A stretch of 64,000 nt of DNA from Seriola aureovittata (lineage: Eukaryota > Chordata > Actinopteri > Carangiformes > Carangidae). The notes beneath the pieces were generated by a model. The model had not been told where the DNA came from. It worked only from the letters and a program-made list of their open reading frames with translations, and made no database searches. Shown in pieces: positions 51,891-64,000 of the stretch. Position 1 is the first letter of the stretch. Every line of letters begins with the position of its first letter. A program made the translations under genes and the position numbers. The stretch is from contig NC_079387.1 in the NCBI RefSeq assembly GCF_021018895.1, positions 8,946,083-9,010,082 on the forward strand, given 5' to 3'.

Positions 51891-52110
51891 AAGGAGACGC
51901 AAAATGACCACAAAGAGACTTATAATGACCAAAAAGACACTTAAAATGACCAAAAAGAGACTTAAAATGATCAAAAAGAGACTTAAAATGATCAAAAAGA
52001 GATGCAAAATGACCAAAAAGAGATGCAAAATGACCAAAAAGAAGATATAAAATGACCACAAAGAGACACAAAGCGACTACAGAGATGTAAAATCACCATG
52101 GAGAGATAAG
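51891..52110 (+). repeat. 21-base minisatellite
   Basis: About ten diverged copies of a unit close to AAAATGACCAAAAAGAGACT. The period is a multiple of three, so both strands show false open frames (on the minus strand, repeating HFKSLFD-like peptides). Confidence 0.92.
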
Positions 52111-53974
52111 CAAAAGGACGACAAAATGATGCTACCTATATCACAAGACCACCTATGGTTCTTCTGAGAGTGCATGCCTGTGTGTTCGTGCTCGGGGATA
52201 CACACATCAGAGGTCAGAGGTCGGGCAGACAGGCAACAAGCCTCTGCGTCTTTTCCACAGTGAGGAATGAGGCTGCTGGTGATGGATAGCCTTCTCCGGG
52301 CGACGTGTGCGTGTGCTTCGCGCTTCGCGCTCACAAATTGCCTCTTAATGATTCTCTTTACAGATCATCACCCCGCCCGCGAGACGGACAGTGGGGAGGG
52401 GTATGAGTTGTGCTCCCCCGCCGCTCCGTCTAAATGTTGTGCGGGTATTAGGGAGTTTTTGATGGAGGAGCCTTGCAAGAGAAATTGGGGGCAACAGACC
52501 AAGAAAATGTTTGTGTGTGTTAGCTGTGCAAAACGAATGAACGGTGTTTAATTGAGCTCACAACATATGACCCATAATGTAAACTCGCCGAGTCAGTGTG
52601 TAACGTGTGTGTCTGCAGGTTTGTGAAGCTAATCATATATAAACTGCACAGAAAAAAACTATCTCCCAGTGTCTTTATATTAATTAAATGCTTTGACATT
52701 TTATGAAATACGTGTTTTTGATGCGAGATGAGATGAGAATATTCATGCTGCTCTCTCGCTGGTGTATTAACTATGAAGCTAGAGGCAGGGGTCGATTAAC
52801 TTAACCTTGAAAGTGCAATTGTCTCTGCCAGATTGAAATCGAGGGACACGCTCCCCGTCTCTCCATCAGTTCCCCCCATGGCAAGTCTCCCGCCTTCGCC
52901 AGTCACCTGAAGCTGCTCCTCCCTGAACACCTGCCCCTCGTTGCCCCATTAGCCACAAAGCATCTACATATATATATATATCTGCCTGGTTACTCGTCAC
53001 ATCAACAAATACAAGCTATAATTAATTATTTTCTAAGTTTCAGTCGATGTGTCTACTGAACATCATCCTGTGCAATGAGGAATAACTATTAATTTTTCCC
53101 TTTTACTTCTGCATTTGCTCCGTCTTCCTCCTTTTATCGCTCCTGTGCTTATGAGACGATGCAGGAAGCGTCGTTATAATTATCCGTCTCTCCTCTGACC
53201 GTTTCAAAAAGCTTCACAGTCAGCGGGGTGTGAAGAAGAAACGCGATTGCCTGTTAAACACGGCATCGACACCGCAGGCCACAGCGCTCAACACACGGAC
53301 GCCACATGTGGCCCCCCCCTGATTTTAGGACTATTATTTTGCACTTTGACATTTAAAGACGGAGCTGTCAAGGCTGAAACTAGCAGGATGTAATCTTTGG
53401 CAAGTTATTATGATGAGTGAGAACAGTGGTTCCCTGCGGATGCAAAGAAAAGCCCCTGGTAGGACTTTCTACTGGGTGAATTACACAGAATCAGTTCTCG
53501 AAATTTGTCCTATTCTGAGCTGTCCGACATTTACATTTACCTGCTTTTCATAGTTGACTGTTGAACTTTGTGTAAGTTCATTCTCGATGCATTTGCTGCT
53601 TCTGAGTCAGGAAGGATATTTGCATCATTCCAGTTGCTTTAGCCACATTTACATGTGGGTCTAAAGGCCCAGCGTTGAAAACTATTTAACCAAATCAGTC
53701 CAAAGACAATGTGATCAATGGCTTTGCTTGAATCTTTGAGGGTAAATTTGCACATATTTTTAGCAGCAAGTTCAACTTTAGTGAATCTGACACACATATT
53801 TTCCCAGAAAGCAAACACAGAGTCAGGGAGACCAAACTGGAGGAAGCTCGTTAGCTGCTTTGCACCTTTCCTAGACTCATGGTTGCCTCGCTAACAGCAG
53901 CTATTTCAGCTTGTAGAAGCTTTAACGTAATGATGTTTAAACATGTATATGTCCTCTTGTCTCCCTGCTGACAG
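52111..53974. other. Intergenic, no gene recognised
   Basis: Unique sequence, AT-rich after 52560, with a short (TA)n at 52968-52981. No exon with support. Confidence 0.6.
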
Positions 53975-54045
53975 AAGAAGGTGGAGGGACACAACCACCA
54001 CCACCTGTCAGAGGCAGAGGATCTGGCCCTGAGCCGTAACACCAG
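53975..54045 (+). other. Possible exon of an unidentified gene
   Basis: Sequence between a good acceptor (CCCTGCTGACAG) and donor (ACCAG|GTGACC) is open in one frame: KKVEGHNHHHLSEAEDLALS then RNT plus AG. Hydrophilic and protein-like, but only 71 bases and unmatched to any family I know. Could be chance. Confidence 0.2.
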
Positions 54046-54121
54046 GTGACCAGTGGCTGAAGGCGTCCCTGGAGGAAGTTCATCCACGCCAGCCACCCCC
54101 GAGGACTCGAGTAGAAGATGT

Positions 54122-54123
<2 letters not shown>

Positions 54124-54153
<30 letters not shown>
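54124..54153 (+). repeat. (TG)n microsatellite
   Basis: About 14 TG units. Confidence 0.95.
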
Positions 54154-54156
<3 letters not shown>

Positions 54157-55354
54157 GTACAGTCACTGATGGTGTTATCTGCCTTGTCGAGCCTCCTTCC
54201 ACCGCACAACTCCGCACAGCTGAAAGCTCTCAATCCTCCAGAGATTTCGCCAAATATAGCCGTTAAACGCTCCTCTTCATCACGGGATGATGATGAAGAC
54301 ACATTGTCTGCTGCCACAGAGACATACGCAGCACAGATTCCCACAGTGAGACGTTCAGGTTCCTTCTGCACGTAGAACTGTGTGTGAGCATGAGTCTTTT
54401 GGGCGTTACTGAGATATCGTGTCCACAAGAATGAGACAACCAGGAAACAATATGCTCCAGCTGTCGTCGGCGCGGAGGCATAATAAAACCGTAATGCAGA
54501 AAACAAAGTTATACAGTGGTGGATTTGCTCCAGACTTGATGGACAAACTGCTTCATCATCTGCTGTAATTGCTGCAGCTGCTCCGAAATATCATATGATT
54601 GTTTATGTCGCCCTGTGGGAGAGCTTCTCGATTTCTGCCCTCATCTCTGCAGCTCCATTAACTGACAAAAGAAACCAGCAGCCGGAGAGAGACACACGTT
54701 TCTCAGGTGGCATCAGATGATTCGTGGGGCTCTTGGAGCTTCCAGGCGCTCGGCCTTATTTTAAACTGTATGTGGATGTTGTCCGGGGCGATGGAAATAC
54801 TCCAGAATTATGTCAGATAATTCAGACTTGTGTGAAAGCTCCTGCACAGTTTAATGGCCTGGACATTTTCAGAATTGAAGCCGGCACCTAGAAATGGCAT
54901 CAGTGGCACCATCTCGTCCTCTCTACACACACTGCACTGACCATAATAGGACCCGGGGGTTGGTAATAAAATTATGACATTGTGAAGGTTCAGCTCATGT
55001 AATCAGCTTGGTGGAAAATGCAGTGATTCAGAGCCAAAATAAGGTGATAACTCTGCCATTTTAATATCTGTGACAGCCAAACAGAAAATCCAAGAAACCC
55101 AGTCCCAGTTGACAATGGGAAGATTTACATAATTATAATGGGAGCTGATTACATAAACTGAATCCCATTCTTCCGGCTTGCTCTATCCACATCAGTGTTA
55201 TCTGAGTGTTTTAGGTTTGTCTGGACCCAAATGGCAAAAAAGAGAAGGGACAGATGGAGAAGAGAGAGGCTCCGGCGTGTAAGAGAAGGTGGTGAATACA
55301 TTAATGGCCCACTGAGCCAACAGGACGTGTCAGCATGGGTGTGTTTGCACATGC

Positions 55355-55356
<2 letters not shown>

Positions 55357-55414
<58 letters not shown>
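55357..55414 (+). repeat. (TG)n microsatellite
   Basis: About 29 TG units. Confidence 0.96.
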
Positions 55415-55416
<2 letters not shown>

Positions 55417-55832
55417 TGAGGGCATTTGTATGCTGTCAGCATCAGAAATCAGTGGCGTGGTGAAGATAAATGGCGGTGGCGTTAAGTGAAATGTTACGGC
55501 TCAGACAAAGGACGGAGATGCATCCAAAGTCCGGCACGGAGAGAAACGTAAACAGCAAGGTGGTGAGAGAGGAGACAGTCAGAGCAGGTCAGTGGGTCAC
55601 GTGCATCCTGTGTGCACGTGCATCATGAAAATACAGATGTATAAAAAAAAAGTAAACTGTGTGAATGAATGACTTTTCACCGCAGAAATGTGCGTCTTAT
55701 TTATCCGAGGATGCGAATGTCTCTTCATTCATTCAAAAAGCACTTAGACACAATGTCTCCTCGTCTCCGAACCGTAAAGAAAACCCACCCTCCTAAGAGC
55801 CTGGCTGCGTTCACACTGCCTAACCTCAAAGA

Positions 55833-55849
55833 GGGGGGGGGGGGGGGGG
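55833..55849 (+). repeat. (G)17 homopolymer
   Basis: Seventeen consecutive G. Confidence 0.95.
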
Positions 55850-56082
55850 AGCACGCTGATTTGATTAGCCCGACTCGAGTCTTTAAAGTCTCCTGGAAAT
55901 GTCAGCAAAATCATCAAAGAGGCCGTCTCCTTCATAAAACCTTGATCAAAGACATTCTCGACATACTGCGCCTTCTATATCGTTAGCTCACGGGCAAAAC
56001 GTCTACATCTGCACAACATTATTGGTTTTTATGGGAGTTTATAAGTGGAGACAGACCCCAAAACGGGCAAAGACAAGTGACA

Positions 56083-56104
56083 CCCCCCCCCCCCCCCCCC
56101 CCCC
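56083..56104 (+). repeat. (C)22 homopolymer
   Basis: Twenty-two consecutive C. Confidence 0.95.
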
Positions 56105-56220
56105 ATCTCAGCTAAACCCTCGGCCCACCAACTCTCTGCTGCATTTGCAAATGTGTCACATGTACTCTATGTGATATCACCCTTGTTTTACAAGGAATTC
56201 CTCTTTGTTTGCTGGTGCTG

Positions 56221-56246
56221 CCCCCCCCCCCCCCCCCCCCCCCCCC
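56221..56246 (+). repeat. (C)26 homopolymer
   Basis: Twenty-six consecutive C, only 116 bases after the C22 run. Confidence 0.95.
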
Positions 56247-57366
56247 GCCCTCCATATATTAAGATAATGCACTTTCTCTGCATGATCCACCTCTGCAAGA
56301 TAAGGTGGATTCCTGCGCCGCCCTGGGTCAAACGGAGCCAGTAATCACCTCATAGAAAGACAAAACATTAGTCAACATGAGAGTGAATTAAAGAGAGTAA
56401 TTCAAGGCCAATCAAGTAACAAATCACACTTAGCAGCAGCGTCTTAACCTCGCACATAAATCACTACGCTCCGGAGAATATGATTTGTAGGCCAGGGCGT
56501 CTCTGTGGCACCACAACTACAGCCATCATTTTATTAAGAAACAAGTTGTAGCTCCTGCAATTTGGATATTGGTGTTTCGCACCTTTCACTCTGTGTTTAC
56601 CGGACTGTTATTGATTGTGCAGGTGTAAAGTAAAGGTAAATACATGATTCAGAAAAAACAAAAACTCTTATAAAGGCTAAAACTTGGTTAATGTTAATTC
56701 GTCTGTAAATGCACAGAGCAAGTGCAGGATTTGTTTTAATTACAACACAGTGTCACACTCACCTTTACTTCACACACACACACACACACACATATAGAGA
56801 ATGATAGTGTTTATAAAACTAAGGTGTGTGTGTATGTGCACAAGTGTGATTTATGAACTAAGCGGCCTCTCATATAAATCTCACCTGACACATAATCTCA
56901 TTAAAACAATTACCTTTCAGAGTGATGCTATGCGCTGTAGCGTTTTCATGTGTAACCTTGGTTTTATGTCTTGTATTAAACACACACACACACACACACA
57001 CACACCTCCACCTACTCTCCCTCCACCCACCTGCCCCGTGCTCAGCAGGTTGCACAGACCTCAGGCCACTTCAGCAGATCAAAGAAAAGATGGAGTGAAG
57101 CGCTCGCCTCCCAAAAAACTTCAGACTCCCACCAACACCACCCCGGTGACTCCGAGTAACCCTGCAGCACACCTCTTGTTTTCACTTCTGTCTCCCCAAA
57201 AGATTTCACCCTCAGCCGGGTGCACGTTGGCTCGCACCCCCTGCTCCGTCCTCCCAGGGACAATATGAAACCTGTTCTTCTCATATCATATTCTCGTGTA
57301 TTCTCGTGAGCAGGACTCCATATTCCTGCAGATTAAATGCGCACTCACAGATGACGACACAATCAC

Positions 57367-57399
57367 ACCTCCTCCTCCTCCTCCTCCTCCTCCTCCTCC
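57367..57399 (+). repeat. (CTC)n microsatellite
   Basis: About eleven CTC units; responsible for the Pro run in a spurious frame. Confidence 0.95.
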
Positions 57400-57553
57400 C
57401 TCTATCTCCCCCCTAACCCCCACCTCCCTCTTGAGCTGCCTCCATCAGTTTGGGCAGCGTTTGCAGTTTGGCTTGCAACATCGCGTCCTCGCCATATCTG
57501 CTGCTGATTGCCAGGCCACGGTGCAGAGGCTTGCCAGGAGAAGAGGGGGTTGG

Positions 57554-57557
<4 letters not shown>

Positions 57558-57604
<47 letters not shown>
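57558..57604 (+). repeat. (TG)n microsatellite
   Basis: About 23 TG units. Confidence 0.96.
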
Positions 57605-57606
<2 letters not shown>

Positions 57607-57977
57607 GAGGGGGGGATGCAGGCTGAGCTGTGGATCAGCTCCAAACTTTCTCATGAACCGCACCAGGGTGCTGACAAAAGAAGGGGAGTCTGAGCTATTA
57701 GGGAGCTCTCATCTGAGTGTGAGGCACGCCACAACCAGGGACCCAGATGACAGCGATGATCTACTTTCTGCTCTCTAATAGCGTTTTCTCATTAAACATC
57801 CGTCCTGAAACACTTAGCGGAGTCATCTACGTCAAGTTTTAAACCATTTATCTCAACAACTGTTTTTCTTTGCTTTTTGTGTCATAGTGAATCGAATATC
57901 GTTGGATTTTAGGTTCTTGATTGATGTACGATTCCATTAAACTGCTTTTTTATTTATTTATTATTTTTAACACCCAG

Positions 57978-58032
57978 GTAGCAGCAGCAGAGCAGAGACA
58001 GCTGGAAACACAAGTGGAGCCACAGATCTCAG
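57978..58032 (+). other. Possible exon of an unidentified gene
   Basis: Between a strong acceptor (T-rich tract, AACACCCAG) and donor (TCTCAG|GTCAGA), open as VAAAEQRQLETQVEPQIS plus G. Its phase does not fit the candidate exon at 53975-54045, so the two cannot simply be joined. Could belong to a non-coding transcript or be chance. Confidence 0.2.
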
Positions 58033-59935
58033 GTCAGATCATAACAGTAATTACAGCCGACAGCCAATTTCACAGTTTTCTCACATTTTCTGACGTAAAT
58101 AATCAATAAATTTAATTAATTTAAAAGAAAACATGAAAACTCTCATAAACACGTGCTTTTTTTTGCAGCATTTTGACTTATTATTCAAGGAAAAACACAA
58201 TAACATTTACACTGGCTCAGTTTTATTAAGCCGTGACAGACAAAGCCACATGTATAATTAAACATTTCCAAATTTAAAGTCTGTCCACAGCAGTGGTTTG
58301 TCAGACTGTTGACAAGTCAGTGTACTTTAGCACATCACTGCCCTGTAGAGGCTGTCAAACCTCCCAGCAGCCACGTCTGGCACTTTCATATAGGTCTGCT
58401 GGAGAGCTAACACATATATGGGCCAGAGAGGTGGCCTGGTTGTCGGCTATATTTAGCCAGAACAAGAAACATCTTCGAGGCTTATTTCAGTGAGGATGCA
58501 GGGGCCTTGTTTAAAGAGTTGGAGGGCTGGTTTCTATCCAAGTGTTTTCTTAATTTGACACCGTGAACTTCTATTAACGCCTCCAATCAAACTGAACTTG
58601 CTTGCAATGCTTTCCGTTTTCATTTTAAATCACACCATGTAAAACTTTATTGGACACAAAATCATCTCGTATAGTTTCAGTGTCTTTAGCATCAGTGGTT
58701 TTAACTAGTTATAACCCAAATCTAATTAGTTATCTTAAGTTATTTTGTGCTTTCTATACAAAATAACCCAGAGTTGACAATCTTTTTTATTTTTATTTTC
58801 TACTAAACTGATCAACACCACTTTCTTATCTGTTAAATATGAAGCATGAGACGTTAGATTAGCTTAGCATAAAGACAGGAAGTGCTGTCTGACCAAACAA
58901 CAGTCACCACATAACACGCTGTAACAGATCCTGCTATTTCCTACAGTTTAATGATCCATTTAATTTACAAAAGAAGCTGAATTCAGCTTAACTCGGTCTT
59001 ATCTTCATGATAAGGTCCCCTGGTAAACTTGTATGCATGATGCCCCTGGTCACACATTTAAAAAACACAATCAGCTTCTGTCTATCATTAACAGCTGAGG
59101 ACCTCTACTACAGCAGCCGGAGGGCACGTTATGTCACCTGGAAGACATAAGAACACGCCGAAACCTTTCTGTCCTGTCGACATCAGTCCAATGTAATTAA
59201 TATTTAACAGCTTTTGATTAGATGTCGATGACAGCAGCGGTTGCGCTATCTCTCTTTTTGCCATTTGTGTAAATGTGAAGATAATTCACATTTAAATTTG
59301 AGCTCTGAGGGCGAATTTCAGTCCCGACATTAAACTCATCGCTACACATATGGAGCTTCTCATTTGTCATTACTATGATAAAGAGCTGGGTGACACTGGA
59401 GGCCCGGGTCCTGGCTGTCGCCCCGATCTCCACCGCACACATCACACACACTAACACACTAACACACACCACCTCGGATCTGTATCGCCGTATGATGTGA
59501 TTTGACTCATCGGAGTGGCTGTGGTGGGTCCGCACACGCCTGTACAATAAAAAAAGCCACATCCTCGCGCAGCAGCTGCACATTTCCGATGGTGAGGAAT
59601 TACAGCAGGAGCTGGTTTTGATCCCAGACTGCAGGAGACCGTCAGAACAGGGGTGAACTGGGGAGCATTCAATTCCTCAACAACCTTTTTAGACGAAACG
59701 ACTGTAAATAAAAAAGATAGATAGATATTACAATTTCAAACAGAGACTAAATGTTAATGGGAAGCTGGATGCTCTGAATAAACAGCACGTCACATTTCAG
59801 AAACGTTATGTCTCTGCATGTTAGCTGACGTCACCTAAACGTATCCACAATCTCAATAAAGACTAGTCAAGAAGCAGCAACAACACAGCTGAGACAAAAC
59901 ACAACCATCGATCAGCACACAGATATTCATGAAAA
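58033..59935. other. Intergenic, no gene recognised
   Basis: Unique AT-rich sequence with one MITE-like fragment at 58818-58882. No exon with support. Confidence 0.6.
58818..58882 (+). mobile_element. MITE internal fragment
   Basis: CTGTTAAATATGAAGC followed by TTAGATTAGCTTAGCATAAA and GACAGGAA resembles the interior of the percomorph foldback element whose ends are seen at 18512-18782. Old and truncated. Confidence 0.5.
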
Positions 59936-60478
59936 GGTAAGCTAATGCTAATGTTAGCAAGAGCCACAAAGAATAGGGGTGTAACATTAGCATGCTTTAA
60001 ATCTGATCAGATCAGATCAGGTATAATTAAAAACACAAACAAAATGTTTTAATGATGCTTTTACTGTTGACATTTAATCCTTTGCTCCTGTCATGTAACT
60101 GACAGATATGATAATTGTCCCAAAGTACGGTTTAGCTAAGGTAAGCTAATGCTAATTAGCTGTATGTGGCTGTAACGTTAGCATTCTTTAAATCTGATCA
60201 GATCAGGTATAATTAAAAACAGATACATTTATTTAATGATCGTTTCACTGTTGTCATTTAATCCTTTTTTCCTGACAAATATTATTGTCCCATCATGTGG
60301 TTTAGATAAACTAAGGTAAGCTAATGCTAATGTTAGCAACATTAGCATGCTTTCGATCTGATCAGGTATAATTAAAAACAGATACACATTTTTTGTAATG
60401 ATCTTTTCACGTTTAATCCTTTGTTCCTGTCATGTAACTGACAGATACGATTATTGTCCCATCATGTGGTTTATCTTG
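59936..60478 (+). repeat. Three-copy tandem repeat, unit about 175-204 bases
   Basis: Copies start at 59936, 60140 and 60315, each with GGTAAGCTAATGCTAAT. Shared blocks in order: an inverted TTAGC/GCTAA pair, CTGATCAGATCAGGTATAAT, TTTAATCCTTTGTTCCTG, and ATTGTCCCATCATGTGGTTT. Copies differ by indels and substitutions. Confidence 0.9.
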
Positions 60479-60525
60479 AGGAGATGCTAATGAAGACGTA
60501 ATTTAATGCGCCATTAACCCCCAAA

Positions 60526-60529
<4 letters not shown>

Positions 60530-60567
<38 letters not shown>
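60530..60567 (+). repeat. (CA)n microsatellite
   Basis: About 18 CA units. Confidence 0.95.
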
Positions 60568-60572
<5 letters not shown>

Positions 60573-60840
60573 GCTCAAACTTCCCTGAAGAACCAGGTCA
60601 TCCCAGGAATGATTCATCCTTCAATCTATTAAACATACACACAGACTGCACACATTCACTGTGCCTCATTACATCAGTGTGTGTATCCGAGCCTGAACGG
60701 ACCTAATGACTGATGGGCGACACTTAACAGACTTTACTGTACTCTGTCTAACGTGTCATTGCCTTTCTCCCCCGTGTGTGCATGTCCGTGTGCGTTCCCG
60801 TCACAGTGTGTGTGCCGTGCCCTCGCCGCCCTGCAGTACG

Positions 60841-61130
60841 TTCAGCAGAGGATATTAAGCTAATGGTTTATTAAAAGCAAATGTCATGTGTTAGTCAGCC
60901 AAAGGGAGAGGAAAGGGAGCTGAAGCTTATTAGGATTCATTAGGGGGTTCCAGTCAGTTACCACTGTTTCATGCACTAGAAACCCCAGAATGTAAGAATG
61001 ACTCTCTTTGTTTTCCTGTAAATTTTACAAGTAGTGTGAGACTGCCCTGTTGGCAATTTACCTATTAAATGCTTTTTTATCTGATGTAATGCTGAATGAC
61101 AACGGATGACTCATACAGTACATGTATCTG
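60841..61130. promoter_or_regulatory. Candidate conserved non-coding element
   Basis: Unique block with AGCTAATGGTTTATTAAAAG, AAGCTTATTAGGATTCATTA and CTATTAAATGC words; no open frame. Judged by composition only. Confidence 0.25.
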
Positions 61131-63573
61131 GTAAAACTGTGCACTCCCATGAAATGTTGGACAGTCTGACCTTGGATAAATTACTCATAAGTGCTGGCAA
61201 AGGGGATTGAAGGAGTGGTGCTTCTTTCGAGAAAGAAACATATCAGACACAACAGAGTTTACATGAAGAAACTAACAAATGTTCAGGTCAATTTCTCTGC
61301 CTGTGTGTTTCTGAGTCACTAAAGGAGCTGAGAGGAGAACAGGATGAAAAACTAATACTCAAGACTTTTTCTTTTTAATCCTGGAAGGAATTTGTCAAAA
61401 TGTTCCCAGCTGTGTTTCAGAGATCTTCCAGATGTTACAATCCACATTCCATTTATATTATATCTGATTTACCAGATTTTAAAAAAATGATGTTGACAGG
61501 GATTTCACAACTCGGTGATGTCACGGTTACGCCACAGCGATATACAACTCTATATATAGCCATGTGTCCACCGTCAAAACAACAGGGTTATTATAGTGAA
61601 ATCCAGGAAAATTCAGTGACGTCGTTTGAAAAAGAAACAATTGAGAGAGGTTTTTGTAAGTGATTGCTCACACACCATCACCGCTCAAAAACAATTGTTC
61701 AGTCGTAAGGAATTCATTAAAACACTGTTTTTATTAGCTGCAAATGTTAGCATGCCCGGCTAAGTAGCTTACTGCCTCCAGTAATCTCACACAGCAATAC
61801 ATCCAGTCTTGTTATCCAGTGTAGCAGGAGGACACTGTAGGACCCAGGCATGGGGTGGTGGCCAATGGGAGAATTAACTAATTAATAGGCTCATGGGGAG
61901 CAGGTGTGTCTGACCGGCGGCTGCCTCCTCTCTCTGCATACTTTATTTGCTGCTTCCACATTTCATTTGGCCAGTCATAGTGTTTTAGATTTTAATATTT
62001 CAGTTTTAAATCATTGTATGTCCGACATAACTTTTATTGTTGGGTGATAACCTGGTCATTTCCTCACCTGGTTTGTGATGTATTCATCTCAAATATTACA
62101 GGTTCATATTTACCTTGCACCAGTTTTGTGTCGTTTACAGGCAAATCACCAGCTGCTGTTTAATTTATGATTGTTTGCTTTAGCATGGCTGATGATTATT
62201 TATTGTTTGTAGCTTTGTTTCTAGCGCTGGTTGTTTCCATTCAGAGCTGTGATTAATAGCCGTCCACTCACTTGTGATGGTGGTGTGGTTTGTGCTGGCA
62301 CATTTGACTAGTGTGGTGTTTTTATTTGAATGTTTGGTTTTGGTTTGTGTTATCCTTCTTGAACGGAGGATTGTCTGGTGTCTGTCCCCTCCTCTTCCTC
62401 TCTTTTAGGGTTTTAGTTGTTGGATTTAATAACTGTTGTTGCTTCTTTATCAGATCCCCCGTGTCGCAGTCCAGTTGGTAGACCAAGACATTACCTAAAC
62501 ACATCGTTTCTCCTGTTGGGACGTACGTCACAAGTCTTGTGCATGTATGTGAGTGAGGTTTCAACACATTGTCATGTTATGATCTTTCATTTTTCCTTCT
62601 GTGGCTCTACACTGCAAAACAAGAGCAGAGCTGTCTTCTAGTGAAGGTGGTGAACTGGTGAAGATTTGCCCGTTGCATGTAGCTTTAGCGTCAGTCATTT
62701 AGCATGATAACATGTATGTAGCCATCATGTGCATGTATTAAATCCCTTTTATGATGTTCTTGTTCTGGAACAAATCGACTGGAAGCATGTAGCTGAATTG
62801 GCTAACTAGCTAAAGCTAATAAATCATCATTTTAGCTCTAAGCATTTACTTTCCACACAAATTACATTCAGGAACAACAATCTGCGTGTGAATATGCACA
62901 CACAAGTATTCACACACACGTGAAAACACACACACACACACTCACACACTCACATATGTCATTAAGGGTCACTCAGTAGCCCAGCTGGTGTGAAATAACA
63001 TCTCTCCTTGTTCTGAAACTGGAGCACTTTCAGACTGCAGCCCCCTGCTGCTGTCAGCCAGAGATCAAGGCCGGGAGCTGAGAGCTGAGGTAGTTAGGCA
63101 GAATACTGCAGGAGGTCAAGCAACTCTCTGACATCTCCTGTTCAGCAAGATGTATTTTATTTTACAGAGGCACTTTGAAGATTTTATGTAAGGCTTTCAG
63201 CCTGAAAGCCATCGAGATGACTCCGTGGACAGTGCAGTTAGAGTGTTATTGAAAGACTACGTCGATGTTTACACATTAGTTTTCATAAAAGTGACCTAAA
63301 AGTGTTTTTGTTCATATTTTTTTTCCATTTTAAAAGTAAATATCAGGATCTTTAGTCTTCTGAGTCAAAAACAAAGGAGAAGTCCATAGTATTTTTCCCT
63401 GAACTGTTTTGAATCTGCCCTAAATCTCCCAGTCGCTGTGACTAACCGTCGAGGAAATCCCTCTCAAACTGAAACAAGTGAATGTGTGCTGTATTTGCCC
63501 AAGCAGTAAATGTCAGTGCCCCGCTGATTGAATCCACGTCGACAGAGATAACTGTGGGGCAGCGTGCAGTCAG

Positions 63574-63578
<5 letters not shown>

Positions 63579-63614
<36 letters not shown>
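63579..63614 (+). repeat. (GA)n microsatellite
   Basis: About 18 GA units. Confidence 0.95.
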
Positions 63615-63617
<3 letters not shown>

Positions 63618-64000
63618 CAGTGACCTAGACTCGTCACACACCTCCAGCACTGCTCGCCTGCTGGCTAAAACCAAACCGCTTCAGACCTGGGTCAAATTCT
63701 GTTATCTGTGACTCATTCTTCATCATCCTGTGACCTGTTTGGTGAATGAGAAACTCCTATTTTTTTTTTTTTTTAATCGGCATTTTCAATCTATGTCGTT
63801 GCCTAAAATTTCTGGAAATCATTGCAGCAATATGGCAAACCCCCCCCCCCCGCCTCTCATTTGATGCACCAATACGCTCCCACACACAGGAAGAATTGTG
63901 TGCACCGGTGCGTGACCCAGACCTGAACTGTGCTGGACATCACAGATAGCGATGGGTGCTGGCTTTAAGAAACACCCAAATGTGAATTTATCACTGGAAA

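Larger units (their letters stand above)
54046..57977. other. Intergenic, microsatellite-rich
   Basis: No gene recognised. Contains TG arrays (54124-54153, 55357-55414, 57558-57604), a (CA)n (56979-57005), a (CTC)n (57367-57399), G17 (55833-55849), C22 (56083-56104) and C26 (56221-56246). Confidence 0.6.
60479..64000. other. Intergenic, right end; no gene recognised
   Basis: Holds a (CA)n at 60530-60567, a unique AT-rich block (60841-61130), a (GA)n at 63579-63614 and a C10-11 run near 63841. No exon with support. Confidence 0.6.

Noticed and set aside
51823..52071. Minus-strand frames with repeating HFKSLFD-like peptides
   Set aside because: Created by the 21-base minisatellite, whose period is a multiple of three; not a repeat protein.

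Overview
The window is genomic DNA from a ray-finned fish, probably a percomorph teleost. It has vertebrate genes split by long AT-rich introns with GT-AG borders. It is dense in (CA)n/(TG)n microsatellites and holds foldback MITEs and SINE fragments of types familiar from teleost genomes. No gene is bacterial or viral. Gene names rest on matching translated exons to human proteins from memory; no search was run.

Layout. (1) 1-1919, minus strand: 5' end of zranb3 (annealing helicase / fork-remodelling translocase). Only its first coding exon lies here (1722-1919); the rest runs off the left edge. (2) About 2.8-4.1 kb: shared 5' region of zranb3 (leftward) and r3hdm1 (rightward), with two CTCGCGAGCA elements and a YY1-like site. 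(3) 4.1-16.9 kb: 5' non-coding part of r3hdm1, holding a candidate alternative leader exon ending at 7166, repeats and a complete MITE. (4) 16903-45360, plus strand: complete r3hdm1 coding region. I traced 25 coding exons whose phases all agree, giving 1158 residues with an R3H domain, a SUZ domain, a long Q/P-rich tail and a conserved C-terminus. The intron at 34812-37945 carries mir-128 (mature 3p arm 36707-36728), the known host relationship of MIR128-1 with R3HDM1. (5) 46914-49999, plus strand: rbm43, 3 coding exons, 539 residues, with a perfect ISRE (GAAAGTGAAACT) 107 bases before its ATG. (6) 50.2-64 kb: no convincing gene; microsatellites, a 21-base minisatellite, a SINE fragment, a three-copy tandem repeat of about 175-204 bases and possible conserved non-coding blocks.

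How the parts relate. R3HDM1 is an RNA-binding protein expressed in neurons, and its transcript probably also supplies miR-128, a brain-enriched microRNA. The zranb3/r3hdm1 head-to-head pair matches human 2q21.3. In human, rbm43 does not lie beside R3HDM1, so its position here is a lineage difference. Several r3hdm1 introns have unusual splice signals: a GC donor, a NAGNAG acceptor, an 18-base microexon, and C-rich or TG-rich acceptor tracts.
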